A stretch of 56,953 nucleotides of DNA from contig QEVM01000029.1 in the NCBI GenBank assembly GCA_003576805.1, positions 1 to 56,953 on the forward strand. Direction: 5' to 3'. This stretch comes from Pseudomonadota bacterium (GTDB taxonomy: Bacteria; Myxococcota_A; UBA9160; PR03). The notes under the pieces were generated by a model, which saw only the letters and a list, made by a program, of their open reading frames with translations, was not told the origin of the DNA and did no database searches. This document shows, in pieces, positions 35,106 to 43,369 of the stretch. The stretch's first letter is position 1. Each line of letters begins with the position of its first letter. A program made the translations under genes and the position numbers.

Positions 35106-35737
35106 AGCGCTCCGCCCGCATCTGGCTCGCCGGTCTCGCCGTCTGCGGCGTCGCGTCGTCGTTCGCTTCGGCGCGCGCTGCGGACCCCGCCGCCTCGAGT
35201 GAAGCGGCGGTTGCGCCGAAGGAAGCCGCGGCCGGCGCGCAGCAGGACGCCGCGCCGGCGCCTGCCGACTCGGAGCAGAACGTCTCGATGTTCCCCATCC
35301 AGGGCGACAAGCCGCTCTCGATCCGATCGGACGAGCTCGAAGCGATCGAGGAGGGCGGCCGTCGCCGTCTGGTGTTCACGCGCAGCGTGAACGTCGAGCA
35401 GGCCGACCTCAAGGTGCAGGCCGACCGGCTGGAGGCGCTGTATCCGCCGGGCGGCGATCAGCCCGACCGGCTGATCGCGAACGGCCGCGTGCGCGTGTCG
35501 CAGCGGGACAAGACGATGCTGTGCGACGCCGCGACGTTCTATCAGAACGAAGACCGGCTCGTGTGCACGGGCAACGCCGAGCTGCGTCAGGGCGGCGATC
35601 GCGTGCGCGGCAAGGAGATCGAGATCTTCGTGAAGCAGAACCGCGTGAAGGTGCGCGGCGGCGCGGTCGTCAACGTGGCGCCCGAGGGCGAGAGCGCGCA
35701 GGCCGCCGCGCCCGCGCCGGGGAAGAAGAAGCCGTGA
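35102..35737 (+). CDS. lptA: LptA, LPS-transport periplasmic protein
   Basis: The soluble bridge protein of LPS export. The 211-residue protein has a signal peptide (IWLAGLAVCGVASSFASARA), an Ala/Pro-rich linker, then the OstA-like domain: PLSIRSDELEAIEEGGRRRL, FTRSVNVEQADLKVQADRL, GRVRVSQRDKTMLCDAATFY and RGKEIEIFVKQNRVKVRGG. The GTG start overlaps the lptC stop (GTGA), and the end overlaps lptB the same way. Confidence 0.92.
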   Translation: MKRSARIWLAGLAVCGVASSFASARAADPAASSEAAVAPKEAAAGAQQDAAPAPADSEQNVSMFPIQGDKPLSIRSDELEAIEEGGRRRLVFTRSVNVEQADLKVQADRLEALYPPGGDQPDRLIANGRVRVSQRDKTMLCDAATFYQNEDRLVCTGNAELRQGGDRVRGKEIEIFVKQNRVKVRGGAVVNVAPEGESAQAAAPAPGKKKP

Positions 35738-36465
35738 AGGGGCCGGTCCTCGCCGCGCGCGGTCTGCGCAAGCGCTACGGGGATCGCGAGGTCCTGTGCG
35801 GAATCGACCTGCGCGTCGAGCCCGGCGAGGTCGTCGGCCTGCTCGGCCCGAACGGCGCCGGCAAGACCACGACCTTCAACCTCGTGGTCGGCGAGGTGCG
35901 CCCCACCGAGGGCCGCGTGTTCCTCGGCGACCGCGAGATCACCGATCTCCCGATGTTCCGCCGGGCCCGGCTCGGCATCACCTACCTGCCGCAGGAGCCG
36001 TCGATCTTCCGGCGCCTCTCGGTCGCCGAGAACGTGACCGCGATCCTCGAGACGGTGGAGCCGCGCGCGGCGGTGCGCCGCGAGCGCCTCCACGAGCTGC
36101 TCCAGGAGCTGGGGCTCTCCGGCAAGGGGCATCTGCGCGGCGCGTCGCTCTCGGGCGGCGAGCGGCGCCGCGTCGAGGTGGCGCGCGCGCTCGTGCTCGA
36201 GCCCAAGTTCATGCTGCTCGACGAGCCGTTCTCGGGCATCGACCCGATCGCCGTGGGCGAGATCAAGAAGGTGGTGGAGCACCTGCGCGCGCGCGGCATC
36301 GGCATCGTCGTGACGGACCACAACGTGCGCGAGGCGCTCTCGATCTGCGATCGCGCCTACATCATCAAGGACGGAGCCATCCTGCGCGAAGGTCCGCCCG
36401 GGGCGCTCGCCGCCGATCCCACGGTGCGCGAGATCTACCTGGGCGAGAACTTCCAGCTCGGCTGA
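35734..36465 (+). CDS. lptB: LptB, LPS-export ABC ATPase
   Basis: The cytosolic ATPase that powers LPS extraction with LptFG. The 243-residue protein has Walker A GPNGAGKTT (38-46), the signature LSGGERRRVEVARAL, Walker B FMLLDEPFSGIDP and the switch His in VVTDHNVREAL. YLPQEPSIFRRLSV is a strong LptB marker. GTG start overlaps the lptA stop. rpoN begins 5 nt after its end, the usual deltaproteobacterial and proteobacterial order. Confidence 0.97.
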   Translation: MKGPVLAARGLRKRYGDREVLCGIDLRVEPGEVVGLLGPNGAGKTTTFNLVVGEVRPTEGRVFLGDREITDLPMFRRARLGITYLPQEPSIFRRLSVAENVTAILETVEPRAAVRRERLHELLQELGLSGKGHLRGASLSGGERRRVEVARALVLEPKFMLLDEPFSGIDPIAVGEIKKVVEHLRARGIGIVVTDHNVREALSICDRAYIIKDGAILREGPPGALAADPTVREIYLGENFQLG

Positions 36466-36469
36466 AGCC

Positions 36470-37933
36470 ATGGCCATCGAAATCAAACAACAGCTCCGAC
36501 TCAGCCAGCAGCTGGTGATGACGCCGCAGCTGCAGCAGGCGATCAAGCTGCTCCAGCTCTCGCGGCTCGAGCTCGCCGACCTGGTGCAGCAGGAGATCCA
36601 GGAGAACCCGGTCCTCGAGGAGACGATCGAGACCGAGGAAGATCTCCCGCGCGAGGTCGAAGCCGACAGCCACGACGCCGAGGCGCCCTCGAGCGAGGCG
36701 CCGGCCGACGTGCCGGAGAACCGCGAGGCGAGCGACGCCGAGAAGATCGCCGACATCGACTGGCAGAACTACGCCGACGCCTACCCGCAGACGGGCTTCC
36801 AGGGCGAGGGCCGCGAGGACGACGAGCGCCGCTCGCTCGAGGGCACGCTCACGCGGCGCGAGACGCTCGCGGAGCATTTGCAGTGGCAGCTCCAGCTCTC
36901 CGACTTCACGGAGGACGAGCGCGTCGCCGCCGCCTGGATCATCGGCAACCTCGACGACGACGGGTACCTGCGCGCCGACCTCGAGGAGATCGCACGGCGC
37001 TCCGGCGTCGCGCCCGAGGGCGTCGAGAGCGCGCTGCGCAAGATCCAGCTGTTCGATCCGACGGGCGTCGCCGCGCGCGACCTGCGCGAGTGCCTGCTGC
37101 TCCAGATCGACGCGCTCAAGATCGAGGAGCCGCTCGTCCGCACGCTGGTCGCCGACCACCTGGAGGCGCTCCAGAAGCGCGACTTCCGCGGCATCTCGCG
37201 GCTGCTCGGCATCGCGATCGAGGAGGTCGCCGTCGCGGCGCGCGTCGTCGGCCGCCTCGAGCCGCGGCCCGGGCGCCCCTTCGGCGGCGAAGATCCCGTC
37301 TACATCGTTCCCGACATCTACGTGTACAAGGTCGGCGACGACCTGCACGTCGTGCTGAACGAGGACGGCCTGCCCAAGCTCCGCATCAACCAGCTCTACC
37401 GCGACGTGCTGGCGCGCGGCGGCGAGGGCGTCGCGAAGGACACGCGCGACTACGTCCAGGACAAGGTCCGCTCCGCGATGTGGCTGATCAAGTCGATCCA
37501 CCAGCGGCAGCGCACCATCTACAAGGTGATGACCAGCATCATCAAGCACCAGCGCGAGTTCTTCGAGCGCGGCGTGCAGTTCCTGAAGCCGCTGAACCTG
37601 CGCGACGTGGCCGAGGACATCGGCATGCACGAGTCCACCGTGAGCCGCGTCACCACCAACAAGTACGCGCACACGCCGCAGGGCATCTTCGAGCTCAAGT
37701 TCTTCTTCAACTCGAGCATCAACCGCGTCGACGGCGACGCGATCGCGAGCGAGAGCGTGAAGGAGAAGATCCGGCGCATCATCTCGGCCGAGGATCCGCG
37801 CCGCCCGCTCTCCGATCAGCGCATCGCCGAGATGCTGCGCACCGCCAACATCGACATCGCACGCCGAACGGTGACGAAATACCGCGAGGCGATGAACATC
37901 CTGTCCTCGACGAAGCGCCGCAGGGTCGGCTAG
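36470..37933 (+). CDS. rpoN: RNA polymerase sigma-54 factor RpoN
   Basis: The alternative sigma factor for enhancer-dependent promoters. The 487-residue protein contains region I (KQQLRLSQQLVMTPQLQQAI), an acidic region II (about 50-105), the core-binding domain (GNLDDDGYL), the helix-turn-helix (LRDVAEDIGMHESTVSRVT) and the C-terminal RpoN box ARRTVTKYRE (464-473). Full length. It starts 5 nt after lptB; ptsN follows at 27 nt. The hpf/raiA gene often found between rpoN and ptsN is absent. Confidence 0.98.
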   Translation: MAIEIKQQLRLSQQLVMTPQLQQAIKLLQLSRLELADLVQQEIQENPVLEETIETEEDLPREVEADSHDAEAPSSEAPADVPENREASDAEKIADIDWQNYADAYPQTGFQGEGREDDERRSLEGTLTRRETLAEHLQWQLQLSDFTEDERVAAAWIIGNLDDDGYLRADLEEIARRSGVAPEGVESALRKIQLFDPTGVAARDLRECLLLQIDALKIEEPLVRTLVADHLEALQKRDFRGISRLLGIAIEEVAVAARVVGRLEPRPGRPFGGEDPVYIVPDIYVYKVGDDLHVVLNEDGLPKLRINQLYRDVLARGGEGVAKDTRDYVQDKVRSAMWLIKSIHQRQRTIYKVMTSIIKHQREFFERGVQFLKPLNLRDVAEDIGMHESTVSRVTTNKYAHTPQGIFELKFFFNSSINRVDGDAIASESVKEKIRRIISAEDPRRPLSDQRIAEMLRTANIDIARRTVTKYREAMNILSSTKRRRVG

Positions 37934-37959
37934 CCTGATCCGCGGCGGCAGGGAATCTC

Positions 37960-38421
37960 ATGAAGATCTCCGACATCCTGGTCCAGGACGCAGTGATCCT
38001 CGACCTCACGGCGCGCGCCAAGCGCGACGTGCTCGCGGAGATGGCCAAGGCCCTCGCCAACGCGGAGCCCGGCCTCGACGAGGCGCGCCTGCTCGACGTC
38101 CTCGCCGAGCGCGAGAAGCTCCAGAGCACGGGCATCGGCGAGGCCGTCGCGATCCCGCACGGCAAGCTGCCCGGCCTCTCGCGCCTGCTGGCCTCCTTCG
38201 CGCGCAGCCGCGAGGGCGTCGACTTCGACTCGATCGACGGCCACTCGACGCACCTCTTCTTCCTGCTCGTGGTGCCCGAGCACTCGGGCGGCCAGCACCT
38301 GAAGGCGCTCGCGCGCATCTCGCGCTTCCTGCGCGACGCCAGCTTCCGCAAGCGCCTCCTCGAGGCTGCGACCCGCGACGAGGTCGTGCGCGCCATCGAG
38401 GAGGAAGACGCAAAGTTCTGA
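37960..38421 (+). CDS. ptsN: PTS IIA(Ntr) regulatory phosphocarrier
   Basis: Nitrogen-related PTS IIA protein that regulates rather than transports. The 153-residue protein has the phospho-accepting His in GEAVAIPHGKL (H67) and FFLLVVPEHSGGQHLKALARI. AGGGA-like sequence precedes the ATG, and a TAGCCT box overlapping the rpoN stop could give an extra promoter. Phosphate would come from the HPr encoded at 40269-40565, via an EI that is not in the window. Confidence 0.94.
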   Translation: MKISDILVQDAVILDLTARAKRDVLAEMAKALANAEPGLDEARLLDVLAEREKLQSTGIGEAVAIPHGKLPGLSRLLASFARSREGVDFDSIDGHSTHLFFLLVVPEHSGGQHLKALARISRFLRDASFRKRLLEAATRDEVVRAIEEEDAKF

Positions 38422-38467
38422 GCGTTCGGGGGCTCGCCGCGGGCCCCCGGCTCGGGAGCGCCTCGGC

Positions 38468-38992
38468 ATGACCGCGCGAGCCCACGGAGCGCTGGTCGAC
38501 GTCGGCGGAGTCGGCGTCCTGCTGCTCGGGCCGAGCGGCATCGGCAAGAGCGAGTGCGCGCTCGAGCTGGTGCGGCGCGGGCACCGCCTGGTCGCCGACG
38601 ACGTCGTGCTGCTCGAGCGCGACGAGGCGGGCCGCCTGTTCGGCCAAGCGCCCGGGATCATCCGCCACCACATGGAGCTGCGCGGGATCGGGATCGTCTA
38701 CCTGCCCGATCTGTTCGGCCCCGACGCCGTGTGCGAGCGCGCCGAGATCGCGCTCGTCTGCCGGCTCGCCGAGTGGCGGCCCGATCTCGAGGTGGAGCGC
38801 GTCGGACTCGAGCGTCCGACCGAGGAGTGGGCGGGCGTCGCGCTGCCCACGCTGCTGCTGCCGGTGCGCCCCGCCGGCAGCCTCGCGACGTTGGTGGAGG
38901 TGGCCGTGCGCGACCACGTGCTGCGGCGGTCGGGACGCAGCGCGCCGCACCGCCTCGACGACCGCCTGCGCGCGGAGGCCGAACGCCGGTGA
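38468..38992 (+). CDS. hprK: HPr kinase/phosphorylase, catalytic domain only
   Basis: Phosphorylates HPr on a serine to control the PTS. The protein has only 174 residues against about 310 for full HprK; it corresponds to the C-terminal catalytic domain. It has VGGVGVLLLGPSGIGKSE with the P-loop at 21-28, RLVADDVVLLER, and the HprK signature MELRGIGIVYLPDLFG. The whole N-terminal domain is missing, with no trace upstream. Short HprK forms of this sort are known in alphaproteobacteria. The HPr downstream keeps a matching serine. Its stop overlaps the rapZ start. Confidence 0.9.
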   Translation: MTARAHGALVDVGGVGVLLLGPSGIGKSECALELVRRGHRLVADDVVLLERDEAGRLFGQAPGIIRHHMELRGIGIVYLPDLFGPDAVCERAEIALVCRLAEWRPDLEVERVGLERPTEEWAGVALPTLLLPVRPAGSLATLVEVAVRDHVLRRSGRSAPHRLDDRLRAEAERR

Positions 38993-39858
38993 GCGAGCCG
39001 TCGGTCCGCATCGTGTTCGTGTCGGGGCTCTCGGGCAGCGGGCGCACGACGGCGATGGGCGCGCTCGAGGATCTCGGCTTCTACGGCGTCGACAACATCC
39101 CGCCGCAGCTGATCGAGCAGTTCGTCGACCTGTGCGCGAAGGCGAGCCCGCCGATCCGCGACATCGCGCTCGCGCTCGACGCGCGCGAAGCGGCCTTCCT
39201 GAAGGGCTTCCCGGCCGTGGTGCAGTCGATCCGCGCGACCGGCGCGCGGGCGGACGTGCTGTTCCTCGACTGCGCCGACGAGGTGCTCGTGTCGCGCTAC
39301 CGCGAGACGCGCCGCGTGCACCCGCTCGCGCCGACCGGCACGGTGGAGCAGGGCATCGAGCGCGAGCGCGCGCTGCTCGAGGACGTCGCGCGCCTCGCCG
39401 ACTACGCGCTCGACACGTCGCGCCTCAACATCCATCAGCTCCGCGACGCCGTCGTGCGTTGGGCGACGGGCGAGGGCAAGCCGAGCGTCGTCACGCTGCT
39501 CTCGTTCGGGTACCGCTACGGCGTGCCGCCCGCGGCCGAGCTGCTGTTCGACGTGCGCTTCCTTCCGAATCCCCACTTCGAGCCGCGGCTGCGCCCGCGC
39601 ACGGGACTGCAGGAGGACGTCGCGCGCTACGTCCTCGACCACGAGCGCACCAAGGAGCTGCTCGAGCGCCTCGGCGGCTTCCTCGCCTACTTGCTCGAGC
39701 GCTACGACGCCGAGGGCAAGGCCTACCTGACGATCGGGATCGGCTGCACCGGCGGGCGGCACCGCTCGGTCGCCGTGGCGGGGGCGCTGGCCGAGCGGTT
39801 GCGGGCGAGCGGCCGCGAGGTCAACGTGCAGCATCGAGACCTCGAGAAGGAACCCTGA
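38989..39858 (+). CDS. rapZ: RapZ / YvcJ-type nucleotide-binding protein
   Basis: RNase adapter or UDP-sugar-sensing NTPase; in E. coli RapZ steers decay of the GlmZ small RNA. The 289-residue protein has FVSGLSGSGRTTAMGALED, LGFYGVDNIPPQLI, RYRETRRVHPL, SFGYRYGVP, FDVRFLPNPHF and the C-terminal IGIGCTGGRHRSVAV. The Walker A lysine is Arg here (GSGRTT, R19), which may weaken nucleotide binding. GTG start overlapping hprK. A 3-nt gap leads to the PTS IIA gene. Confidence 0.95.
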   Translation: MSEPSVRIVFVSGLSGSGRTTAMGALEDLGFYGVDNIPPQLIEQFVDLCAKASPPIRDIALALDAREAAFLKGFPAVVQSIRATGARADVLFLDCADEVLVSRYRETRRVHPLAPTGTVEQGIERERALLEDVARLADYALDTSRLNIHQLRDAVVRWATGEGKPSVVTLLSFGYRYGVPPAAELLFDVRFLPNPHFEPRLRPRTGLQEDVARYVLDHERTKELLERLGGFLAYLLERYDAEGKAYLTIGIGCTGGRHRSVAVAGALAERLRASGREVNVQHRDLEKEP

Positions 39859-39861
39859 GCG

Positions 39862-40272
39862 ATGGCTCCCGGCGTCGTCATCGTCACCCACTACCGGCTC
39901 GGCGAGGAGTTCCTGCAGGCGCTCCGCCTGATCGTGCCGGACGCGCCGCCGTTCCAGGCGGTGTCCGTCGACCCGAAGCAGTCGGTCGACGAGATGCGCG
40001 AGTCGATCGCGGCGGCGCTGCGCCGGGTCGAGGGCGGCGAGGGCGCGCTGATCCTGACGGACATGTTCGGCGGCACGCCGTCGAACATGGGCCTCTCGTT
40101 CCTCGAGGAGCACCGCGTCGAGGTCGTGACCGGCCTCAACCTGCCGATGCTCATCAAGCTCGCGACGATGACGGAGAGCAAGCCGCTCGAGGAGCTGGCC
40201 GCGTTCATCAAGGAGTACGGCCAGCGCAACATCCGCGTCGCGAGCGAGATCCTGCCGGAAGGGCGCCGGTGA
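39862..40272 (+). CDS. PTS EIIA, mannose family
   Basis: A 136-residue cytosolic PTS IIA domain of the mannose class. The active His is H10 in VIVTHYRLGEE. It also has ILTDMFGGTPSNMGLSFL and TGLNLPMLIKLATM. There is no IIB, IIC or IID permease nearby, so it probably works as a regulatory phosphate acceptor in the HPr/IIA(Ntr) network, as proposed for similar deltaproteobacterial and alphaproteobacterial clusters. Its stop overlaps the HPr GTG. Confidence 0.93.
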   Translation: MAPGVVIVTHYRLGEEFLQALRLIVPDAPPFQAVSVDPKQSVDEMRESIAAALRRVEGGEGALILTDMFGGTPSNMGLSFLEEHRVEVVTGLNLPMLIKLATMTESKPLEELAAFIKEYGQRNIRVASEILPEGRR

Positions 40273-40565
40273 GCGACGCCGCGGACGTCGAGCAGACGTT
40301 CACCGTCAAGCACAAGCTCGGCCTGCACGCGCGTCCCGCGGGCCGCTTCGTGTCGCTGGCGTCCAAGTTCCGCGCCGAGGTCGAGGTGGCGCGCGAAGCC
40401 GACGACGCCGAGTGGGTGAGCGGGCGCAGCGTGCTGTCTTTGCTCTCGCTGGCCGCGGGTTTCGGCACGCGCCTGCGCGTGCGCGCCAGCGGCAGCGACG
40501 CGGAGCAGGCGGTGGCCGCGCTCGGCCAGATCCTCGAAGAGCCGGCGCAGGGGGATGGCGGATGA
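40269..40565 (+). CDS. ptsH: HPr phosphocarrier protein
   Basis: A 98-residue HPr. The phospho-His is H20 in KLGLHARPAGRFV. The regulatory serine region is SGRSVLSLLSLAAG (S54), matching the HprK target position. Last gene of the rpoN-ptsN-hprK-rapZ-IIA-HPr run. ptsI, which often follows, is absent; metK comes next after 60 nt. Confidence 0.94.
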   Translation: MSDAADVEQTFTVKHKLGLHARPAGRFVSLASKFRAEVEVAREADDAEWVSGRSVLSLLSLAAGFGTRLRVRASGSDAEQAVAALGQILEEPAQGDGG

Positions 40566-40579
40566 GCGCCGCCGTCTCG

Positions 40580-40585
40580 TAGACT
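40580..40585 (+). promoter_or_regulatory. Candidate -10 box of metK
   Basis: TAGACT in the 60-nt gap before metK, giving a leader of about 33 nt with AAGGAGA before the ATG. No SAM-riboswitch-like folding is evident in so short a leader. Confidence 0.35.
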
Positions 40586-40625
40586 GCGGCCCCCGCGCTT
40601 CCCCGCTCGCCGCAAGGAGATTTCG

Positions 40626-41789
40626 ATGGCATCCCGCTCGCTGTTCACCTCCGAGTCCGTGTCGATGGGACATCCGGACAAGATGTGCGACCAGATCTCG
40701 GACGCGGTGCTGGACGCGCTGCTCGCCCAGGATTCGCGTTCGCGCGTCGCGTGCGAGACGCTGGCGAAGACGGGCTTCATCGTGCTCGCCGGCGAGATCA
40801 CCACCGGCGCCAAGGTCGAGTACGAACACCTCGCGCGGCAGGTGGTGCGCGACATCGGATACACGTCGTCGGACATGGGCTTCGACGCCGACACCTGCGG
40901 CGTGCTCGTCGCGCTCGGACAGCAGTCGCAGGACATCTCGCAGGGCGTGACCGAGGGCGAGGGCCTGCACAAGGAGCAGGGCGCCGGCGACCAGGGGATG
41001 ATGTTCGGCTACGCCTGCGACGAGACGCCGGAGCTGATGCCGGCGCCGATCCGCCTGTCGCACAAGCTGATGGAGATGCACCGCCAGCATTTCGAGAGCG
41101 GCGAGATGGACTATCTGCGGCCCGACGCGAAGTCGCAGGTGACGGTCGAGTACGACGACCAGCACCAGCCGGTCCGCATCTCGGCGGTGGTGCTCTCGAC
41201 GCAGCACGCGCCCGACGTCGGCTACGACAAGCTGCGCAAGGACGTGGTCGAGAAGGTGATCCGACCGGCGCTGCCCGCGAAGCTGCTCGACGCCGACACG
41301 ATCTTCCACGTGAACCCGACCGGCCGCTTCGTGATCGGCGGCCCGATGGGCGACGCCGGCCTCACCGGCCGCAAGATCATCGTCGACACCTACGGCGGCA
41401 TGGGCCGGCACGGCGGCGGCGCCTTCTCGGGCAAGGACCCGAGCAAGGTCGACCGCAGCGCGGCGTACGCGGCGCGCTGGGTCGCGAAGAACATCGTGAA
41501 GGCGGGCCTCGCGCGGCGCTGCGAGGTGCAGGTCGCGTACGCGATCGGCGTCGCCGAGCCGGTCTCGATCCGCGTCGACGCCTTCGGCACGAGCAAGCAC
41601 TCGCAGGCCGAGCTCGAACGCATCGTCCGCAAGCATTTCGATCTCACGCCGAAGGGCATCGTCGACGGACTGCGGCTGCTGCGGCCCATCTACCGGGCGA
41701 CGTCGTACCACGGTCACTTCGGTCGCGAGGACCAGGGGTTCCCGTGGGAGGAGACCGCGAAGGCCGAGGCGCTCGCGCGCGAGGTGTGA
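40626..41789 (+). CDS. metK: S-adenosylmethionine synthetase
   Basis: Makes S-adenosylmethionine from methionine and ATP. The 387-residue protein is full length. It has [20 protein letters not shown] at the start, [40 protein letters not shown] and [19 protein letters not shown], the P-loop-like GGGAFSGKD being diagnostic. AAGGAG lies 8 nt before the ATG. It supplies methyl donor for enzymes such as the methyltransferase at 5985. Probably its own transcript. Confidence 0.98.
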   Translation: MASRSLFTSESVSMGHPDKMCDQISDAVLDALLAQDSRSRVACETLAKTGFIVLAGEITTGAKVEYEHLARQVVRDIGYTSSDMGFDADTCGVLVALGQQSQDISQGVTEGEGLHKEQGAGDQGMMFGYACDETPELMPAPIRLSHKLMEMHRQHFESGEMDYLRPDAKSQVTVEYDDQHQPVRISAVVLSTQHAPDVGYDKLRKDVVEKVIRPALPAKLLDADTIFHVNPTGRFVIGGPMGDAGLTGRKIIVDTYGGMGRHGGGAFSGKDPSKVDRSAAYAARWVAKNIVKAGLARRCEVQVAYAIGVAEPVSIRVDAFGTSKHSQAELERIVRKHFDLTPKGIVDGLRLLRPIYRATSYHGHFGREDQGFPWEETAKAEALAREV

Positions 41790-41793
41790 CCGC

Positions 41794-41817
41794 GCAAGCC
41801 CGCGCGCTTGCTTGCGT
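41794..41817 (+). terminator. Hairpin after metK
   Basis: CGCAAGC (41794-41800) pairs with GCTTGCG (41811-41817) over a 10-nt loop. A nearer GCTTGC can pair instead. There is no U-tract, so it is at best a weak terminator. Confidence 0.35.
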
Positions 41818-41849
41818 CGCGGCTGCCGTCGTGCCATAACCCGGCGGCA

Positions 41850-43028
41850 ATGCGTTGGGGGGGCGAGGTCGCGGGAACCGACCGGCCGCGACGTGCGGCG
41901 CGAGTCGTGCGTGCGGTCCTGCCCGCCGTTCTGGCGCTCGCGGCGCCCGTGTGGGCCGGAGCGCCGGCCCGAGCGGCGAGCCCGGAGCCCTCGATCCGCG
42001 TCCTGCTCCTGGATGGCGCGAAGGCCGTCGAGGTCGACGGCCGCACGCGAACCAAGCCGGGCCGCTTCCGGGGCCCGGGACCGCACGAGGTGGACGGCCG
42101 CCGCGTGCGCGGATCGATCGAACTCCTGGTCCCGCGTAGCGAGCCAACGGCGAGCGGCGAGATCACCAAGCCCGGCGGACTGCGCGTCGTGAACGAGCTG
42201 CCCCTCGAGGACTACGTGGCCGGAACGCTGCTCGGCGAAGTCGTCGAGACGTGGGGAGACGTCGTGCTGCGCGCACAGGCCGTCGCGATCCGCACGTACG
42301 CGCTGCACCGTCGCGCGCATCCGCGCTCGCCGGACTACGACGTCGAGGCCAGCACGCGCGGGCAGGTCTACATCGGGCTCGACGGCGAGACCGAGCGCGT
42401 GCGCGAAGCGGTGGCGGCGACGCGCGGCGAGGTGCTGACGTGGGACGGCGCGCCGATCCTCGCAGCCTTCCACTCGGCGGCCGGCGGGCGCACGGCGAGC
42501 GCCGAGGAAGTCTGGGGCGAAGCGCTTCCCTACCTGGTGAGCGTGCGCATTCGCGGCGAGGAGGATTCGCCGGACACGTACTGGCGCATGCGCATCGCGC
42601 GCGACGAGCTCGAGGGCGCGCTCGCCGCGGCCGGCGTGGACGTCGGGCGCCTTGAGCGCGTGGCGGTCGCGGCGCGCAGCGAGAGCGATCGCGTGCGTGC
42701 GGTCCGGATCGAGGGCAGTCGAGACGCCGCGACGCTGAGCGGCGAAGCGCTGCGGCGCGCGCTCGGCGCGAGCCGGCTGCGCAGCACGGTGTTCGACGTG
42801 CGCCGCGCGGGCGACGACTTCGTGTTCGTCGGCTCGGGGCGCGGACACGGCGTGGGCATGAGCCAGTGGGGCGCGCGCGCGCTGGCTCGCAACGGCGCGA
42901 GCCACGCGCAGATCCTCGCGCGCTTCTACCCGGGGGCGCGGCTCGAACGCGCGGCCGGCCGCTTCGCGCTCGCCGGCGCGGGCGCGCTCGCCGCCCGATC
43001 GGCCGGCCTCGATGGAGTCGCACCGTGA
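41850..43028 (+). CDS. Exported SpoIID/LytB-domain protein with repeat insertion
   Basis: A 392-residue secreted protein of the SpoIID family; SpoIID itself is a lytic transglycosylase acting on denuded peptidoglycan. A signal peptide (VVRAVLPAVLALAAPVWAGA) precedes SIRVLLLDGAKAVEV. The core has RVVNELPLEDYVAGTLLGEV, AQAVAIRTYAL, AFHSAAGGRT and the C-terminal GRGHGVGMSQWGA. A segment RSEPTASG (96-103) between IELLV and the GLRVVN strand is encoded by a REP-like repeat and is foreign to the family. Non-sporulating diderms also carry this family, where it is thought to remodel the wall. Its stop overlaps yajC. Confidence 0.9.
   Translation: MRWGGEVAGTDRPRRAARVVRAVLPAVLALAAPVWAGAPARAASPEPSIRVLLLDGAKAVEVDGRTRTKPGRFRGPGPHEVDGRRVRGSIELLVPRSEPTASGEITKPGGLRVVNELPLEDYVAGTLLGEVVETWGDVVLRAQAVAIRTYALHRRAHPRSPDYDVEASTRGQVYIGLDGETERVREAVAATRGEVLTWDGAPILAAFHSAAGGRTASAEEVWGEALPYLVSVRIRGEEDSPDTYWRMRIARDELEGALAAAGVDVGRLERVAVAARSESDRVRAVRIEGSRDAATLSGEALRRALGASRLRSTVFDVRRAGDDFVFVGSGRGHGVGMSQWGARALARNGASHAQILARFYPGARLERAAGRFALAGAGALAARSAGLDGVAP
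42136..42157 (+). repeat. REP-like repeat inside the SpoIID-like gene
   Basis: GTAG, stem GCGAGCC, loop AAC, GGCGAGC, GG: the same element as at 24.2-24.4 kb with a different loop. It is read as RSEPTASG. Confidence 0.75.
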
Positions 43029-43369
43029 CGGGCATCCTCGGCGCCATCTTGCTGCAAGCGCCGCCCGGCGGGCCGCCGGGCTCGCCGTTCGGCTTCCTGC
43101 TCCCGATGCTGCTCATCTTCGTCATCTTCTACTTCCTCCTGATCCGGCCGCAGACCAAGCGGCAGAAGGAGCACGAGGAGACGTTGAAGAAGCTCGAGAA
43201 GGGCGATCGCGTCGTGACGGGAGGCGGCGTGCACGGCGTCATCGTCGGCGCGACGGACGAGGTGCTCACGCTCGACATCGGCCAGGACGGCCAGCGCGTG
43301 CGCGTCAAGGTGGACCGCGCGCGCATCGACCGTCTGGTCGCGAAGGGCAAGGGAGGAGAGGTCGAGTGA
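43025..43369 (+). CDS. yajC: YajC, Sec translocon accessory subunit
   Basis: A 114-residue inner-membrane protein with one helix (FGFLLPMLLIFVIFYFLLIRP), then RPQTKRQKEHEETLKKLEKG and the YajC beta region GDRVVTGGGVHGVIVG. GTG start overlapping the SpoIID stop. secD and secF follow, forming the standard YajC-SecD-SecF set. Confidence 0.96.
   Translation: MTGILGAILLQAPPGGPPGSPFGFLLPMLLIFVIFYFLLIRPQTKRQKEHEETLKKLEKGDRVVTGGGVHGVIVGATDEVLTLDIGQDGQRVRVKVDRARIDRLVAKGKGGEVE

Noticed and set aside
40566..40625. SAM riboswitch before metK
   Set aside because: The leader is only about 33-60 nt, lacks recognisable SAM-riboswitch helices and carries an ordinary ribosome site.
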